From assembly GCA_943369295.1 (NCBI GenBank), contig CALRMU020000002.1, forward strand, positions 868,001 to 932,000: a stretch of DNA of 64,000 nt, written 5' to 3'. Below are positions 17,784 to 25,027 of this stretch, in pieces (the stretch's first letter is position 1; each line of letters begins with the position of its first letter). The notes beneath the pieces were generated by a model that worked only from the letters and a program-made list of their open reading frames with translations, was not told the DNA's origin and ran no database searches. The DNA comes from JAKRSE01 sp943369295. GTDB taxonomy: Bacteria; Armatimonadota; Fimbriimonadia; Fimbriimonadales; Fimbriimonadaceae. A program made the translations under genes and the position numbers.

Positions 17784-20423
17784 CTAGTTGCTGATCACTC
17801 TCTGGATCAGCCTCAGCCTGGTCGAGTCAGTAATGAGCAAGTCACCTCCCGGCAGCAGGGTGGTGCCGTTGATGCCGGTAGTGAAGAGAGCCGTGTTGCC
17901 AGGACCATCCGATGTTCCCTGAAGGCTTAGCGTCCCAGCGACTGTGCTCACGGCTCCAAGTGGAGAAATGCGCCTCACAAGCATATTGCCCACATCAAGC
18001 ACATAGGCGTAGCCAGATTTGTCAACTGCCAGCGCGCCTGGGAAGTTGAATCTAGCTGCTCCTGGGGTGACAGAATCTTGGTAGCCAGCGACTCCACTGC
18101 CGACGAAAGTCGAGACTGTCCGGCTGGAAGTGATTTTGCGAATACGGGAGTTGCTTGGATCTGAGACGTAGAGGTCACCTTCAGGATTCAGAGCAATCAT
18201 GAGATCTCCGCCAAATCTGGCTGAGGCTCCAATGCCGTCAACATAGCCGGTAACTGTGCCCCCCGCAAGAGTTCGAACAGAGTGGTCCGAACTAGAGAAG
18301 CCAATTCCGGTTCTATTGACAATACGGATTCTCGTTGCGTCGACAACATAGTAAGTGCTCGGGGAAACATAGACAATTCCCTTCGTGTCGTTGAACCTTG
18401 CACTACTGCCATTAGTGTTGTCGGTCACCCCGGCAGTGTCTGCCAGCCCGGCAACGGTGGTGACAGTCCAGGCAGCCCGCGTCGAGGGATTCGCCAGGAC
18501 GCTGGCTGCTGCCATTCTTACGACAAAGTTTGCCTGGGTGAAATACAGCGTAAGGCCATCTGGAGAACAGGCTATACCAACGGGCTCAAAAAGCTGACTG
18601 ACGGCAGAACTGCCATCTACCGTGGATCCTGTCGAAGCCCCGCCTAGGATAGTTGTGACCAGCCCGTCCGTTCCTATTCGCCTGATGGCATTGTTGAATC
18701 GGTCTGCGACAAATATCGTTCCATCTGCCGCAGAACAGATGCCAGCTAGGCTGGCACCAAAAGCAGCTGTGGCAAGGCTGCCATCAGCAAAGCTGCTGCC
18801 GCCCGCCTTGCCTGCAAAGCCTCTCACAATGACGTTAGGAGACCCCTTTGTGCCAGTGCCAGAGTTAAGGACAGAAGGCATAACGCCGTGGGCGGCGGTT
18901 TCTGCCTCTAGGGTCACGATGAAGCTGAAAGTCTTGAGTCCTTCTGGCAGGCTGAACTGCCATTCGCCAAGTTCTAGTGAAGCTCCTGGCGCAATGCTTG
19001 CCGTCTCGGCAATGTAGGGGTCAGCTTTGGGGTCCGAGGGAGCGAAGCCGGTTGGGTTGGAAAGGGTAGCGAGTTCGATAGGGTTAGGGGTGCCATCGGG
19101 GAAGTTGGAGGTGAACCGCCCGTTGATCGGGGTGATTCTTCTGATTCTGTGGCCGCCTTGATCTGCGACGAAAAGCTCCTCACCAACACCCTTGCTCAGA
19201 CCAGCCGGACCATTGTGGGTGATGAAGCTGCCAGTTCCGTCACCTCCACCTGCAGTGCCGGTTCCGCTAATGGTCGATCCCCACCAGGCATTGATTCCAA
19301 CGGGATTTGCGCCGGGGCGAACATTCAACTGTCGGATTCGGTGGTTGCCCGTATCGGCAACAAAAAGATTATCGCCAATCCAGCGCAGTCGGCCAGGGTT
19401 GTTGAACCGCAGGTTGGCTTGAAGCCCATCAACGAAAGATGCCGTTCCTGATCCAATATAAAGGGATGGTCCGCCGAGCTGACTGACAACTACTTGATTG
19501 CCCTCGGTGGTGTAAATCAGACCGTTCTTTTCAGTCACTCCTTTTACATTTGTGCCAAAGGTCAAAAGGGTAGAAACAGTGCCGGCCGGGTTGGCTGGAG
19601 TCCTGGAGACTCGGCGGACCCTCGTTCCATCAGCGACCAATGCTTCGAAGTCATCTTTGCTGACAGCCCGAACCATGAAGACATCGTTCAGGTCGGTGAA
19701 CTGGGCGGTGGTAAAGGTGCCATCCACGTTGCCCTGAGCGCCCCCAACCAGCAGTTCGCGAGAATTGTCGTCGTAAAGAGCGAAGATCGTTGTTGTAGTG
19801 CCAAAAAGGGTGAAGCCTGGTCCCGTGGCAACACCGCCTCCGGCGAAAAAGATGCCCTGGTAGTTTGAAGATGTGCCTTCAGCGGCGGAAGAAATGATTC
19901 CGGAGATTCCGCTCATGAAGAGTCGGCCAGTCGCTTCGTTGTAAGAAACATAGTCCGGCGTATGCACCTGCGATGAAGCCAAGGGACCGTAGGCAAAATT
20001 GGCCGTTCCGTTGCCCCAATAGGTTGTCGCGCGGACCGTGCTTCTTAAATCTGTAGAAGTCGTGTTGTCGTTGCGGAAATTAGAGAAGAGCACCCTGAAG
20101 CTGCCATCTTGCCCGATGGTCTCCTGAGTGTTGTTCTTCGCTGTTACCTTCAGAACTCGCCTCTCGGGAGACCCTTCTGACAGCAGGATGGAGGAAGTGA
20201 AGCTTAGGGAGTTTCCACCAAAGGCAGCCCGAGAATCCGACAGAGGTTTAATCGTCACTGCCCCGGTTCTGGCGTCAACGGTGAATTCGGCTGAGCCGAC
20301 TGGAGTGGCTGTTGGGGCAGGTATCGGGCCACCGCCACCGCCAGCAATGGAAGACCCTCCACCACCACCGCAGCCAGCCAATATTGCAAGAGCCGAAGCC
20401 GCGAGCAGGAAACGCTTATGCAT
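17784..20423 (-). CDS. NHL-repeat beta-propeller lipoprotein, copy 2
   Basis: The protein has 879 residues and is a close paralogue of copy 1: the signal peptide differs at one residue (MHKRFLLAASALAILAGC). The same domain order follows: N-terminal beta domain, first propeller, GLKTFSFIVTLEAE module, second propeller, and the C-terminal TRLRLIQRVISN. Repeats such as FNFPGALAVDKSGYAYVLDVGN are clear NHL units. It has its own terminator on the downstream side and a promoter like copy 1, so the copies look independently transcribed. Envelope lipoprotein of unknown ligand. Confidence 0.85.
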   Translation of the reverse strand: MHKRFLLAASALAILAGCGGGGGSSIAGGGGGPIPAPTATPVGSAEFTVDARTGAVTIKPLSDSRAAFGGNSLSFTSSILLSEGSPERRVLKVTAKNNTQETIGQDGSFRVLFSNFRNDNTTSTDLRSTVRATTYWGNGTANFAYGPLASSQVHTPDYVSYNEATGRLFMSGISGIISSAAEGTSSNYQGIFFAGGGVATGPGFTLFGTTTTIFALYDDNSRELLVGGAQGNVDGTFTTAQFTDLNDVFMVRAVSKDDFEALVADGTRVRRVSRTPANPAGTVSTLLTFGTNVKGVTEKNGLIYTTEGNQVVVSQLGGPSLYIGSGTASFVDGLQANLRFNNPGRLRWIGDNLFVADTGNHRIRQLNVRPGANPVGINAWWGSTISGTGTAGGGDGTGSFITHNGPAGLSKGVGEELFVADQGGHRIRRITPINGRFTSNFPDGTPNPIELATLSNPTGFAPSDPKADPYIAETASIAPGASLELGEWQFSLPEGLKTFSFIVTLEAETAAHGVMPSVLNSGTGTKGSPNVIVRGFAGKAGGSSFADGSLATAAFGASLAGICSAADGTIFVADRFNNAIRRIGTDGLVTTILGGASTGSTVDGSSAVSQLFEPVGIACSPDGLTLYFTQANFVVRMAAASVLANPSTRAAWTVTTVAGLADTAGVTDNTNGSSARFNDTKGIVYVSPSTYYVVDATRIRIVNRTGIGFSSSDHSVRTLAGGTVTGYVDGIGASARFGGDLMIALNPEGDLYVSDPSNSRIRKITSSRTVSTFVGSGVAGYQDSVTPGAARFNFPGALAVDKSGYAYVLDVGNMLVRRISPLGAVSTVAGTLSLQGTSDGPGNTALFTTGINGTTLLPGGDLLITDSTRLRLIQRVISN

Positions 20424-20433
20424 TGAATGCAGA

Positions 20434-20463
20434 GTTTAACTTATTAACCCTACAGCCTGTCTA
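20434..20463 (-). promoter_or_regulatory. Conserved putative promoter, NHL copy 2
   Basis: The same TAGACA / TTAAAC arrangement and flanking bases as before copy 1 are found here. The region between 20424 and 20894 otherwise holds the terminator, the paralogue remnant and another hairpin listed separately. Confidence 0.45.
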
Positions 20464-20488
20464 GCTTACTAAAGTAAAGCAAAAAATT

Positions 20489-20512
20489 AAGCGGCCGGGT
20501 CTCCGGCCGCTT
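20489..20512 (-). terminator. Terminator of the deleted NHL paralogue
   Basis: Ten-bp arms (20489-20498 and 20503-20512) enclose a 4-nt loop. On the minus strand the hairpin is followed by TTAATTTTTT, a classical U-tract. It sits 24 bp past the stop codon of the pseudogene, as the terminators of the intact copies do. Confidence 0.8.
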
Positions 20513-20535
20513 TAGGTGTGCATCAGCAGGATGCG

Positions 20536-20699
20536 CTAGTTAGTGATGATCCTCTGCAGAAGGCGAAGGCGCGTAAAGGCTGTGACCACTAAGTCACCGC
20601 CTCCGGAGGCATGAGGAGCTTGGCTTCGAGAACCTCCGCATCCTGTGCAAGCATGATCTGGGCGGGCATTCCGATGAATCCGAGGTGGGAAGCACGCAG
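20536..20699 (-). pseudogene. Internally deleted remnant of a fourth NHL lipoprotein
   Basis: Read on the minus strand, the segment begins with a copy of the copy-3 signal peptide (LGFIGMP, then after a 1-base frameshift GCGGS). It then jumps straight to a family C terminus (GGGDL, then TRLRLLQRIITN and a TAG). About 820 codons between signal peptide and last strand are gone. The start codon is also lost: where copy 3 has ATG CGT, this one has a 3-base insertion giving ATCCTG CGT. The terminator is intact. This is a clear dead paralogue and shows that the array once held at least four copies. Confidence 0.85.
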
Positions 20700-20849
20700 G
20701 ATGGTTTAAGCTAGCATTTCGTTTTGTCTTCTATTGATTCGGGATTGGAACCCACTGGGAGGTGCTTCTATGTTTCGCGCAAAAGCAGATACAGAAGAAG
20801 AATCTAACCGCTCACTTAGCCTTCTGGCAAGAGAACAAGCAGCACACGA

Positions 20850-20880
20850 CTCTGCCCCGAAAGGTTTTTCCGGGGCAGAG
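20850..20880 (-). terminator. Hairpin after NHL copy 3
   Basis: Ten-bp GC-rich arms CTCTGCCCCG / CGGGGCAGAG enclose an 11-nt loop, 15 bp past the stop codon. No U-tract follows on the minus strand, so it may be a weak or Rho-assisted terminator. Confidence 0.5.
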
Positions 20881-20894
20881 CTTAGGGGCACTAC

Positions 20895-23540
20895 CTAGTT
20901 GCCAATCACCCGCTGAATCAGGCGAACCCTTGTGTGGTGGGTCATATAGAGGTCCCCTCCTGCGCCGACCCACAAGCCATTGCCCGCGCTTGGAGTAAAG
21001 AGGGCAGTGTTTCCAGGCCCATCGAGATCGCCGGAAGTTGCCGCGACTCCCGCGACCGTCGTCACAGAACCGCCAGGCGAAAGGCGTCTGATGACACCGT
21101 TGTTGTTGTCAAAGATATAGGCATAGCCAGATGGCTCAACCGCAATGCTGATGGGGTTTTTGAACATGGAAAGCATCCCGTTGGGGTTGTCAACGTATCC
21201 ATTTACTCCGCTTCCAGCAATAGTGGTAGTGACACCAGTTGGAGTCACAAGCCTGATGCGGTCATTGTAGTTGTCTGCCACGAGCAGGTCACCAGAAGGT
21301 GTTAGGGCTGCCCTAACACAATGGTTAAAGAGGACCGAACCTCCTGTTCCATTTGCGAAACCAACTGCGCCACCTGGGCTGCCAGCCAATGTACGCACAG
21401 AGTAGCTGCCAGATCCAAAACCAGGGGCAATCTGATTTACAATTCTGATTCTGTAGTGTTCAACTACATAGACTGTATTTGGAGAGACATAGATGACATC
21501 GGTTGGACCGAAGAAGCGTGCATCCGTTCCAGAAGTGTTGTCCGCTGACCCAATCGAGTCAGCCAGACCGGCAATTGTGTAGAGGGTCCAAGAGGCTCTT
21601 TGGGCTGGGTCCATGCCTTCAGCCAAGGCTGCCATTCTGACAACGTGGTTTACCTGCGTGAAGAAGACAAACTTTCCGTCGGGAGAGCAGGCGATGCCGT
21701 AGGGCTCAAAGACCGTGCTTGTGCCTGCCGGACCATCAATAGAGCCTCCTGCCGGTGTGCCGCCGGCGATGGTGGTCACTTGGCCGTTGCGTCCGATCCT
21801 GCGAATGGCGTGATTGTTGAAGTCAGTGACGAACATGTCGCCATCTAGCGTTGAGGTGATGTCTGGGATGTTGCTGAATGCTGCCTGGGAAAGAGCGCCA
21901 TCAACGTTGCCAGAGCTTGGCCGTCCAGTAAATCCCCGAACAAGAACGCTGGCAGATCCTCTTGTGCCTGTGCCTGTGTTGCTGACAGCAGGCAGAACTC
22001 CTGGCGCTGAAGTTTCAGCCTCAATTGTCACGACGAAGCTGAAGGCCTTCAATCCTTCTGGCAGGTTGAACTGCCACTGATTTAGCTCAATCGCCGCTCC
22101 GGCAGGCACCAGCTTTTCCTCCTGAATGTAGGGATTCGTCTTTGGCTGAGACGGTGCAAATCCTGTGGGATTGGCCAGAGCTGCCAGCTCGGTTGGATTG
22201 GAAGTCGAGTCTCCGTGACCCACGGAGAATCTTCCGGAAATTGGGGTTATTCTCCTCAGCTTGTTTCCTGCGAAATCAGCGACAATCAGTTCATCGCCAT
22301 TGCCCCGGCAGATGCCAAGGGGCTGGTTATGAGTCATCGTGCCGGTCCCATCAGTTCCACCAGCAGTGCTGCCGCCGCTGAGGGTCGAAATCCACCAGGC
22401 ACCAGGGCTCATGGGTGATGAACCGGGGATGAGGCTGAGCTGTCTGATTCTGTTGTTCCCTCGATCGGCTACGTACAGGGTTCCATCTACAAAGTCAAGG
22501 TCACCAAGCGGATGACCGAACCTGGCCGTGGCCTGGGCTCCGTCACTATTGCCGGATCCTAGCTGACCAATGACCGCTCTATTGCTTGGGTCGCGCCAGA
22601 TTTTGATCATGTGGCTGATCGTGGCGTAGATGATTCCGTCCTTTTCGGTCACGCCAGAAAAGCCTCCGATTGGGGGCTCTGTGGCAAGGGTGGAAACACT
22701 TCCTCCCGGAACCGCAGGTGAAATGAACACTTTCCGAATGCAGTCTCCGTCAGCGACAAGGAGAGAGAAGTCCGTTTCGCTCGTGCATGCCTGGACAAAG
22801 ATGTCGCGAATGTCACTGAATCGGGCCGTGGTAAAGTCTCCGTCAATCAAGCCGACAGCCGATTCATGGCCCGCGGACAGGATCGCTGACTCTCCGTCGC
22901 TGAGTAGGTAGATGCCTGTGCCAGTGCCTCCGAACTTGGCCCCGGTTCCGATGGCAACAGCAGAAAAGTCCATCGGGGTGTAGCGAGTGAAGACTCCAGA
23001 TTTGATCACTCCTAGGCTGGTTGAGGCACAGTAGATGTCGCCAGTTGCGGGATCATAGGCGATAGACTTGGGAGCTTCAACTCGGGCCGAAGCAAGGGAG
23101 CCGTAGACAGTCGGGGCTGTCCCGTTCCCAACAAGTGTCATTGTTCGAACTGTGGAACGCAGATCTGTGATGGGAGCGTTGTCGTTTCTGAAGCTGGAAA
23201 ACAGAACTCTGAAGCTCCCATTGGCGCCGATTGCTTCCTTGGTGTTGTTGGTGAGGGTGACCTTGAGCACCCTTCTTTCTGGTGAGCCTTCTGAAAGAAG
23301 GACGGACGAGGCAAGGCCGACGGAACTTCCTCCAAAGACCGCTCTGCCGTCGCTGCTTAACGGCACTACTTTTACCGAACCGCTGACAGCGTCAATGGTG
23401 AACTTTGCTGATCCTACTTCTGCAAAGGAAGGGGCGGGGCCGCCGCCAGACGTGAGAGCTGCTCCGTTCCCTGAACCTCCGCATCCTGCAAGGATGATCA
23501 TGGCGGGCACTCCGATAAATCCGAGATTCGAAACACGCAT
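20895..23540 (-). CDS. NHL-repeat beta-propeller lipoprotein, copy 3
   Basis: The protein has 881 residues, with a different signal peptide from copies 1 and 2 (MRVSNLGFIGVPAMIILAGC) but the same overall architecture. The N-terminal domain has SAKFTIDAVSGSVKVVPLS and SEGSPERRVLKVT; two propeller blocks follow, with the GLKAFSFVVTIEAE module between them, and the end is TRVRLIQRVIGN. Units such as ATARFGHPLGDLDFVDGTLYVADRGN show the NHL pattern. It has a strong sigma-70-like promoter whose -10 ends 4 nt before the ATG, so the mRNA should be leaderless. Function unknown; cell-envelope location. Confidence 0.85.
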   Translation of the reverse strand: MRVSNLGFIGVPAMIILAGCGGSGNGAALTSGGGPAPSFAEVGSAKFTIDAVSGSVKVVPLSSDGRAVFGGSSVGLASSVLLSEGSPERRVLKVTLTNNTKEAIGANGSFRVLFSSFRNDNAPITDLRSTVRTMTLVGNGTAPTVYGSLASARVEAPKSIAYDPATGDIYCASTSLGVIKSGVFTRYTPMDFSAVAIGTGAKFGGTGTGIYLLSDGESAILSAGHESAVGLIDGDFTTARFSDIRDIFVQACTSETDFSLLVADGDCIRKVFISPAVPGGSVSTLATEPPIGGFSGVTEKDGIIYATISHMIKIWRDPSNRAVIGQLGSGNSDGAQATARFGHPLGDLDFVDGTLYVADRGNNRIRQLSLIPGSSPMSPGAWWISTLSGGSTAGGTDGTGTMTHNQPLGICRGNGDELIVADFAGNKLRRITPISGRFSVGHGDSTSNPTELAALANPTGFAPSQPKTNPYIQEEKLVPAGAAIELNQWQFNLPEGLKAFSFVVTIEAETSAPGVLPAVSNTGTGTRGSASVLVRGFTGRPSSGNVDGALSQAAFSNIPDITSTLDGDMFVTDFNNHAIRRIGRNGQVTTIAGGTPAGGSIDGPAGTSTVFEPYGIACSPDGKFVFFTQVNHVVRMAALAEGMDPAQRASWTLYTIAGLADSIGSADNTSGTDARFFGPTDVIYVSPNTVYVVEHYRIRIVNQIAPGFGSGSYSVRTLAGSPGGAVGFANGTGGSVLFNHCVRAALTPSGDLLVADNYNDRIRLVTPTGVTTTIAGSGVNGYVDNPNGMLSMFKNPISIAVEPSGYAYIFDNNNGVIRRLSPGGSVTTVAGVAATSGDLDGPGNTALFTPSAGNGLWVGAGGDLYMTHHTRVRLIQRVIGN

Positions 23541-23544
23541 GGTT

Positions 23545-23572
23545 TCTATAGTATATGTTATATAATTGTCAA
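23545..23572 (-). promoter_or_regulatory. Sigma-70-like promoter giving a leaderless mRNA
   Basis: On the minus strand TTGACA (23567-23572, perfect) and TATAGA (23545-23550) are 16 bp apart. Only 4 nt separate the -10 from the ATG at 23540, so the start point should fall at or inside the start codon. Confidence 0.75.
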
Positions 23573-23660
23573 ATTCGACTCAGTTTCTTTCTGATCTCTG
23601 GATTGTTTCCCGTATACGAATGAGAGACCTGACATAAACAGGCAAACCCAGGCATGAGAC

Positions 23661-23701
23661 AAACAAAAGCAGGCTCCTCATTGAGGAGCCTGCTTTTGTT
23701 T
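23661..23701. terminator. Intrinsic terminator after nrdB
   Basis: Twenty-bp perfect arms (23661-23680 and 23682-23701) with A/T-rich outer ends give U-tracts on both strands. It sits 22 bp past the nrdB stop codon. Confidence 0.88.
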
Positions 23702-23722
23702 ATTCGGGGTCTAGATCTGGCT

Positions 23723-24871
23723 CTACAGCTCGTCGTCGTCAACCGATCCGAGTGCGCTTGACTTCTGGTACTCGGTCACTCGACCTTCAAAGAAGTTCTG
23801 CTCCTTCTTAATGTCCATCAGCTCGGCCAGCCAGGGAAGCGGGTTGTTGATCGGCTCGTTCAACGGAGCCAAACCGCAGCCTTCCAGCCTTCGGTCGCCG
23901 ATGTAGTCGATGTAGAGGCTGAACTCTTCCAGTGAAAGTCCGACCGAGTTGACGGGCAGACAGTCTGCAATGAACTCCTTCTCTAGCCGAACCGCTGTCG
24001 CCATAAGGCCGCGCAGTTCTTCCTTGAATTCAGGGGTCCACATATCCTGGTTCTCGCCTACCATCTCGACCAGCAGCTGCCTAAACAGTTCAATATGGTT
24101 CGATTCATCTCGCAGGGTGTAGCGGAACATCTGGCCGATGCCCGGGAACTTGCCCTGACGATAAAGGGACAGAACCATGCCGAAGAGGCCGTAGAACTGA
24201 GTGCCTTCCATGCACTGGCCGAACACGAAAAGGTTCTTGGCCAGAAGCTGCTTGTTTTCTACCAATGTCCAATCAAGGCCCCTTCTCAGCGGCTGACTGA
24301 CACCAGTCACAAACTCGTTCTTTCTCTTAATCGTATCGATGTCTTCAAACATCGCCTCACATTCGTGAGGGTTGATGCCCAGGCTCGAAACCATGTAGAG
24401 CAGAGAGTCGGCGTGGATGTTTTCTTCGTGGGCATGGCGGCCCAGAACAAGCTTGAGTTCCGAGGCAGTGACTGCCTCTCTCACCACGTGCAGAATGTTG
24501 TCGCCAACAATGCCTTCAGCGGCACTGAAGTAGCCGATCCCCATCATGATGATCCACTTATCGACATCTGTCAGGGCGCCAGGGTTGCGCCACTGTTCAA
24601 TGTCTTTCTGCATGGGGATATCTTCTGGCTCCCAGTGGTTGGCCTTCATGGTGCGGTAGAGGTCGTAAGCCCACCGATACCGCAGAGGCAGAAGATTGAA
24701 GGTCATGGTCTCCCGGCCATTAATGACTCTCTTGCCATTGAGAGCCTCTTCGGCCTTCCTTTGATCAAGCACAAAGGTTCGCCCTCCGACTGTGTACTCC
24801 TTAAACATTGCTTCAGATTCCTGAGTCGGGCAGCTGCCTGCACCGACATGACTCAGCAGTGAGATGGCCAT
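23723..24871 (-). CDS. nrdB: Ribonucleotide reductase beta subunit (class Ic-like)
   Basis: The protein has 382 residues from the ATG at 24871; the ATG at 24808 (MFKEYTVGG) is also possible and has an AGGA nearby. R2 subunits carry the metal cofactor that starts ribonucleotide reduction in the alpha subunit. Metal ligands are visible (numbered from 24871): Glu119, Glu150 and His153 in EENIH, Glu222 in MEGTQF, Glu256 and His259 in DESNH. The position of the radical tyrosine, seven residues after Glu150, is Leu157 (EENIHADSL). This replaces Tyr as in chlamydial-type class Ic R2 proteins, which use a Mn/Fe centre. The C-terminal acidic tail is present. The alpha subunit gene is not in the window. 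Confidence 0.92.
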   Translation of the reverse strand: MAISLLSHVGAGSCPTQESEAMFKEYTVGGRTFVLDQRKAEEALNGKRVINGRETMTFNLLPLRYRWAYDLYRTMKANHWEPEDIPMQKDIEQWRNPGALTDVDKWIIMMGIGYFSAAEGIVGDNILHVVREAVTASELKLVLGRHAHEENIHADSLLYMVSSLGINPHECEAMFEDIDTIKRKNEFVTGVSQPLRRGLDWTLVENKQLLAKNLFVFGQCMEGTQFYGLFGMVLSLYRQGKFPGIGQMFRYTLRDESNHIELFRQLLVEMVGENQDMWTPEFKEELRGLMATAVRLEKEFIADCLPVNSVGLSLEEFSLYIDYIGDRRLEGCGLAPLNEPINNPLPWLAELMDIKKEQNFFEGRVTEYQKSSALGSVDDDEL

Positions 24872-25027
24872 TTGACCAGCTCAACACCCTTCAGATTCGA
24901 GGGGCGGAACAGCACTTCGACGAAGAGTCGTCGAATGGGCCAAACCATCTTTCGTGAATGTCATTGTGACGAAGAAAAGGTCTGGAGTGCCGCGCAGCAA
25001 GACGAAAAGCTGAAAGGACAAACCGAT

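Noticed and set aside
20706..20891. 61-codon minus-strand open frame (GTG start) in the gap between NHL copy 3 and the remnant
   Set aside because: It begins within the hairpin terminator of copy 3 and has no recognisable features.
24095..24862. Plus-strand open frame of 255 codons opposite nrdB
   Set aside because: Antisense to a clear R2 gene with all metal ligands.
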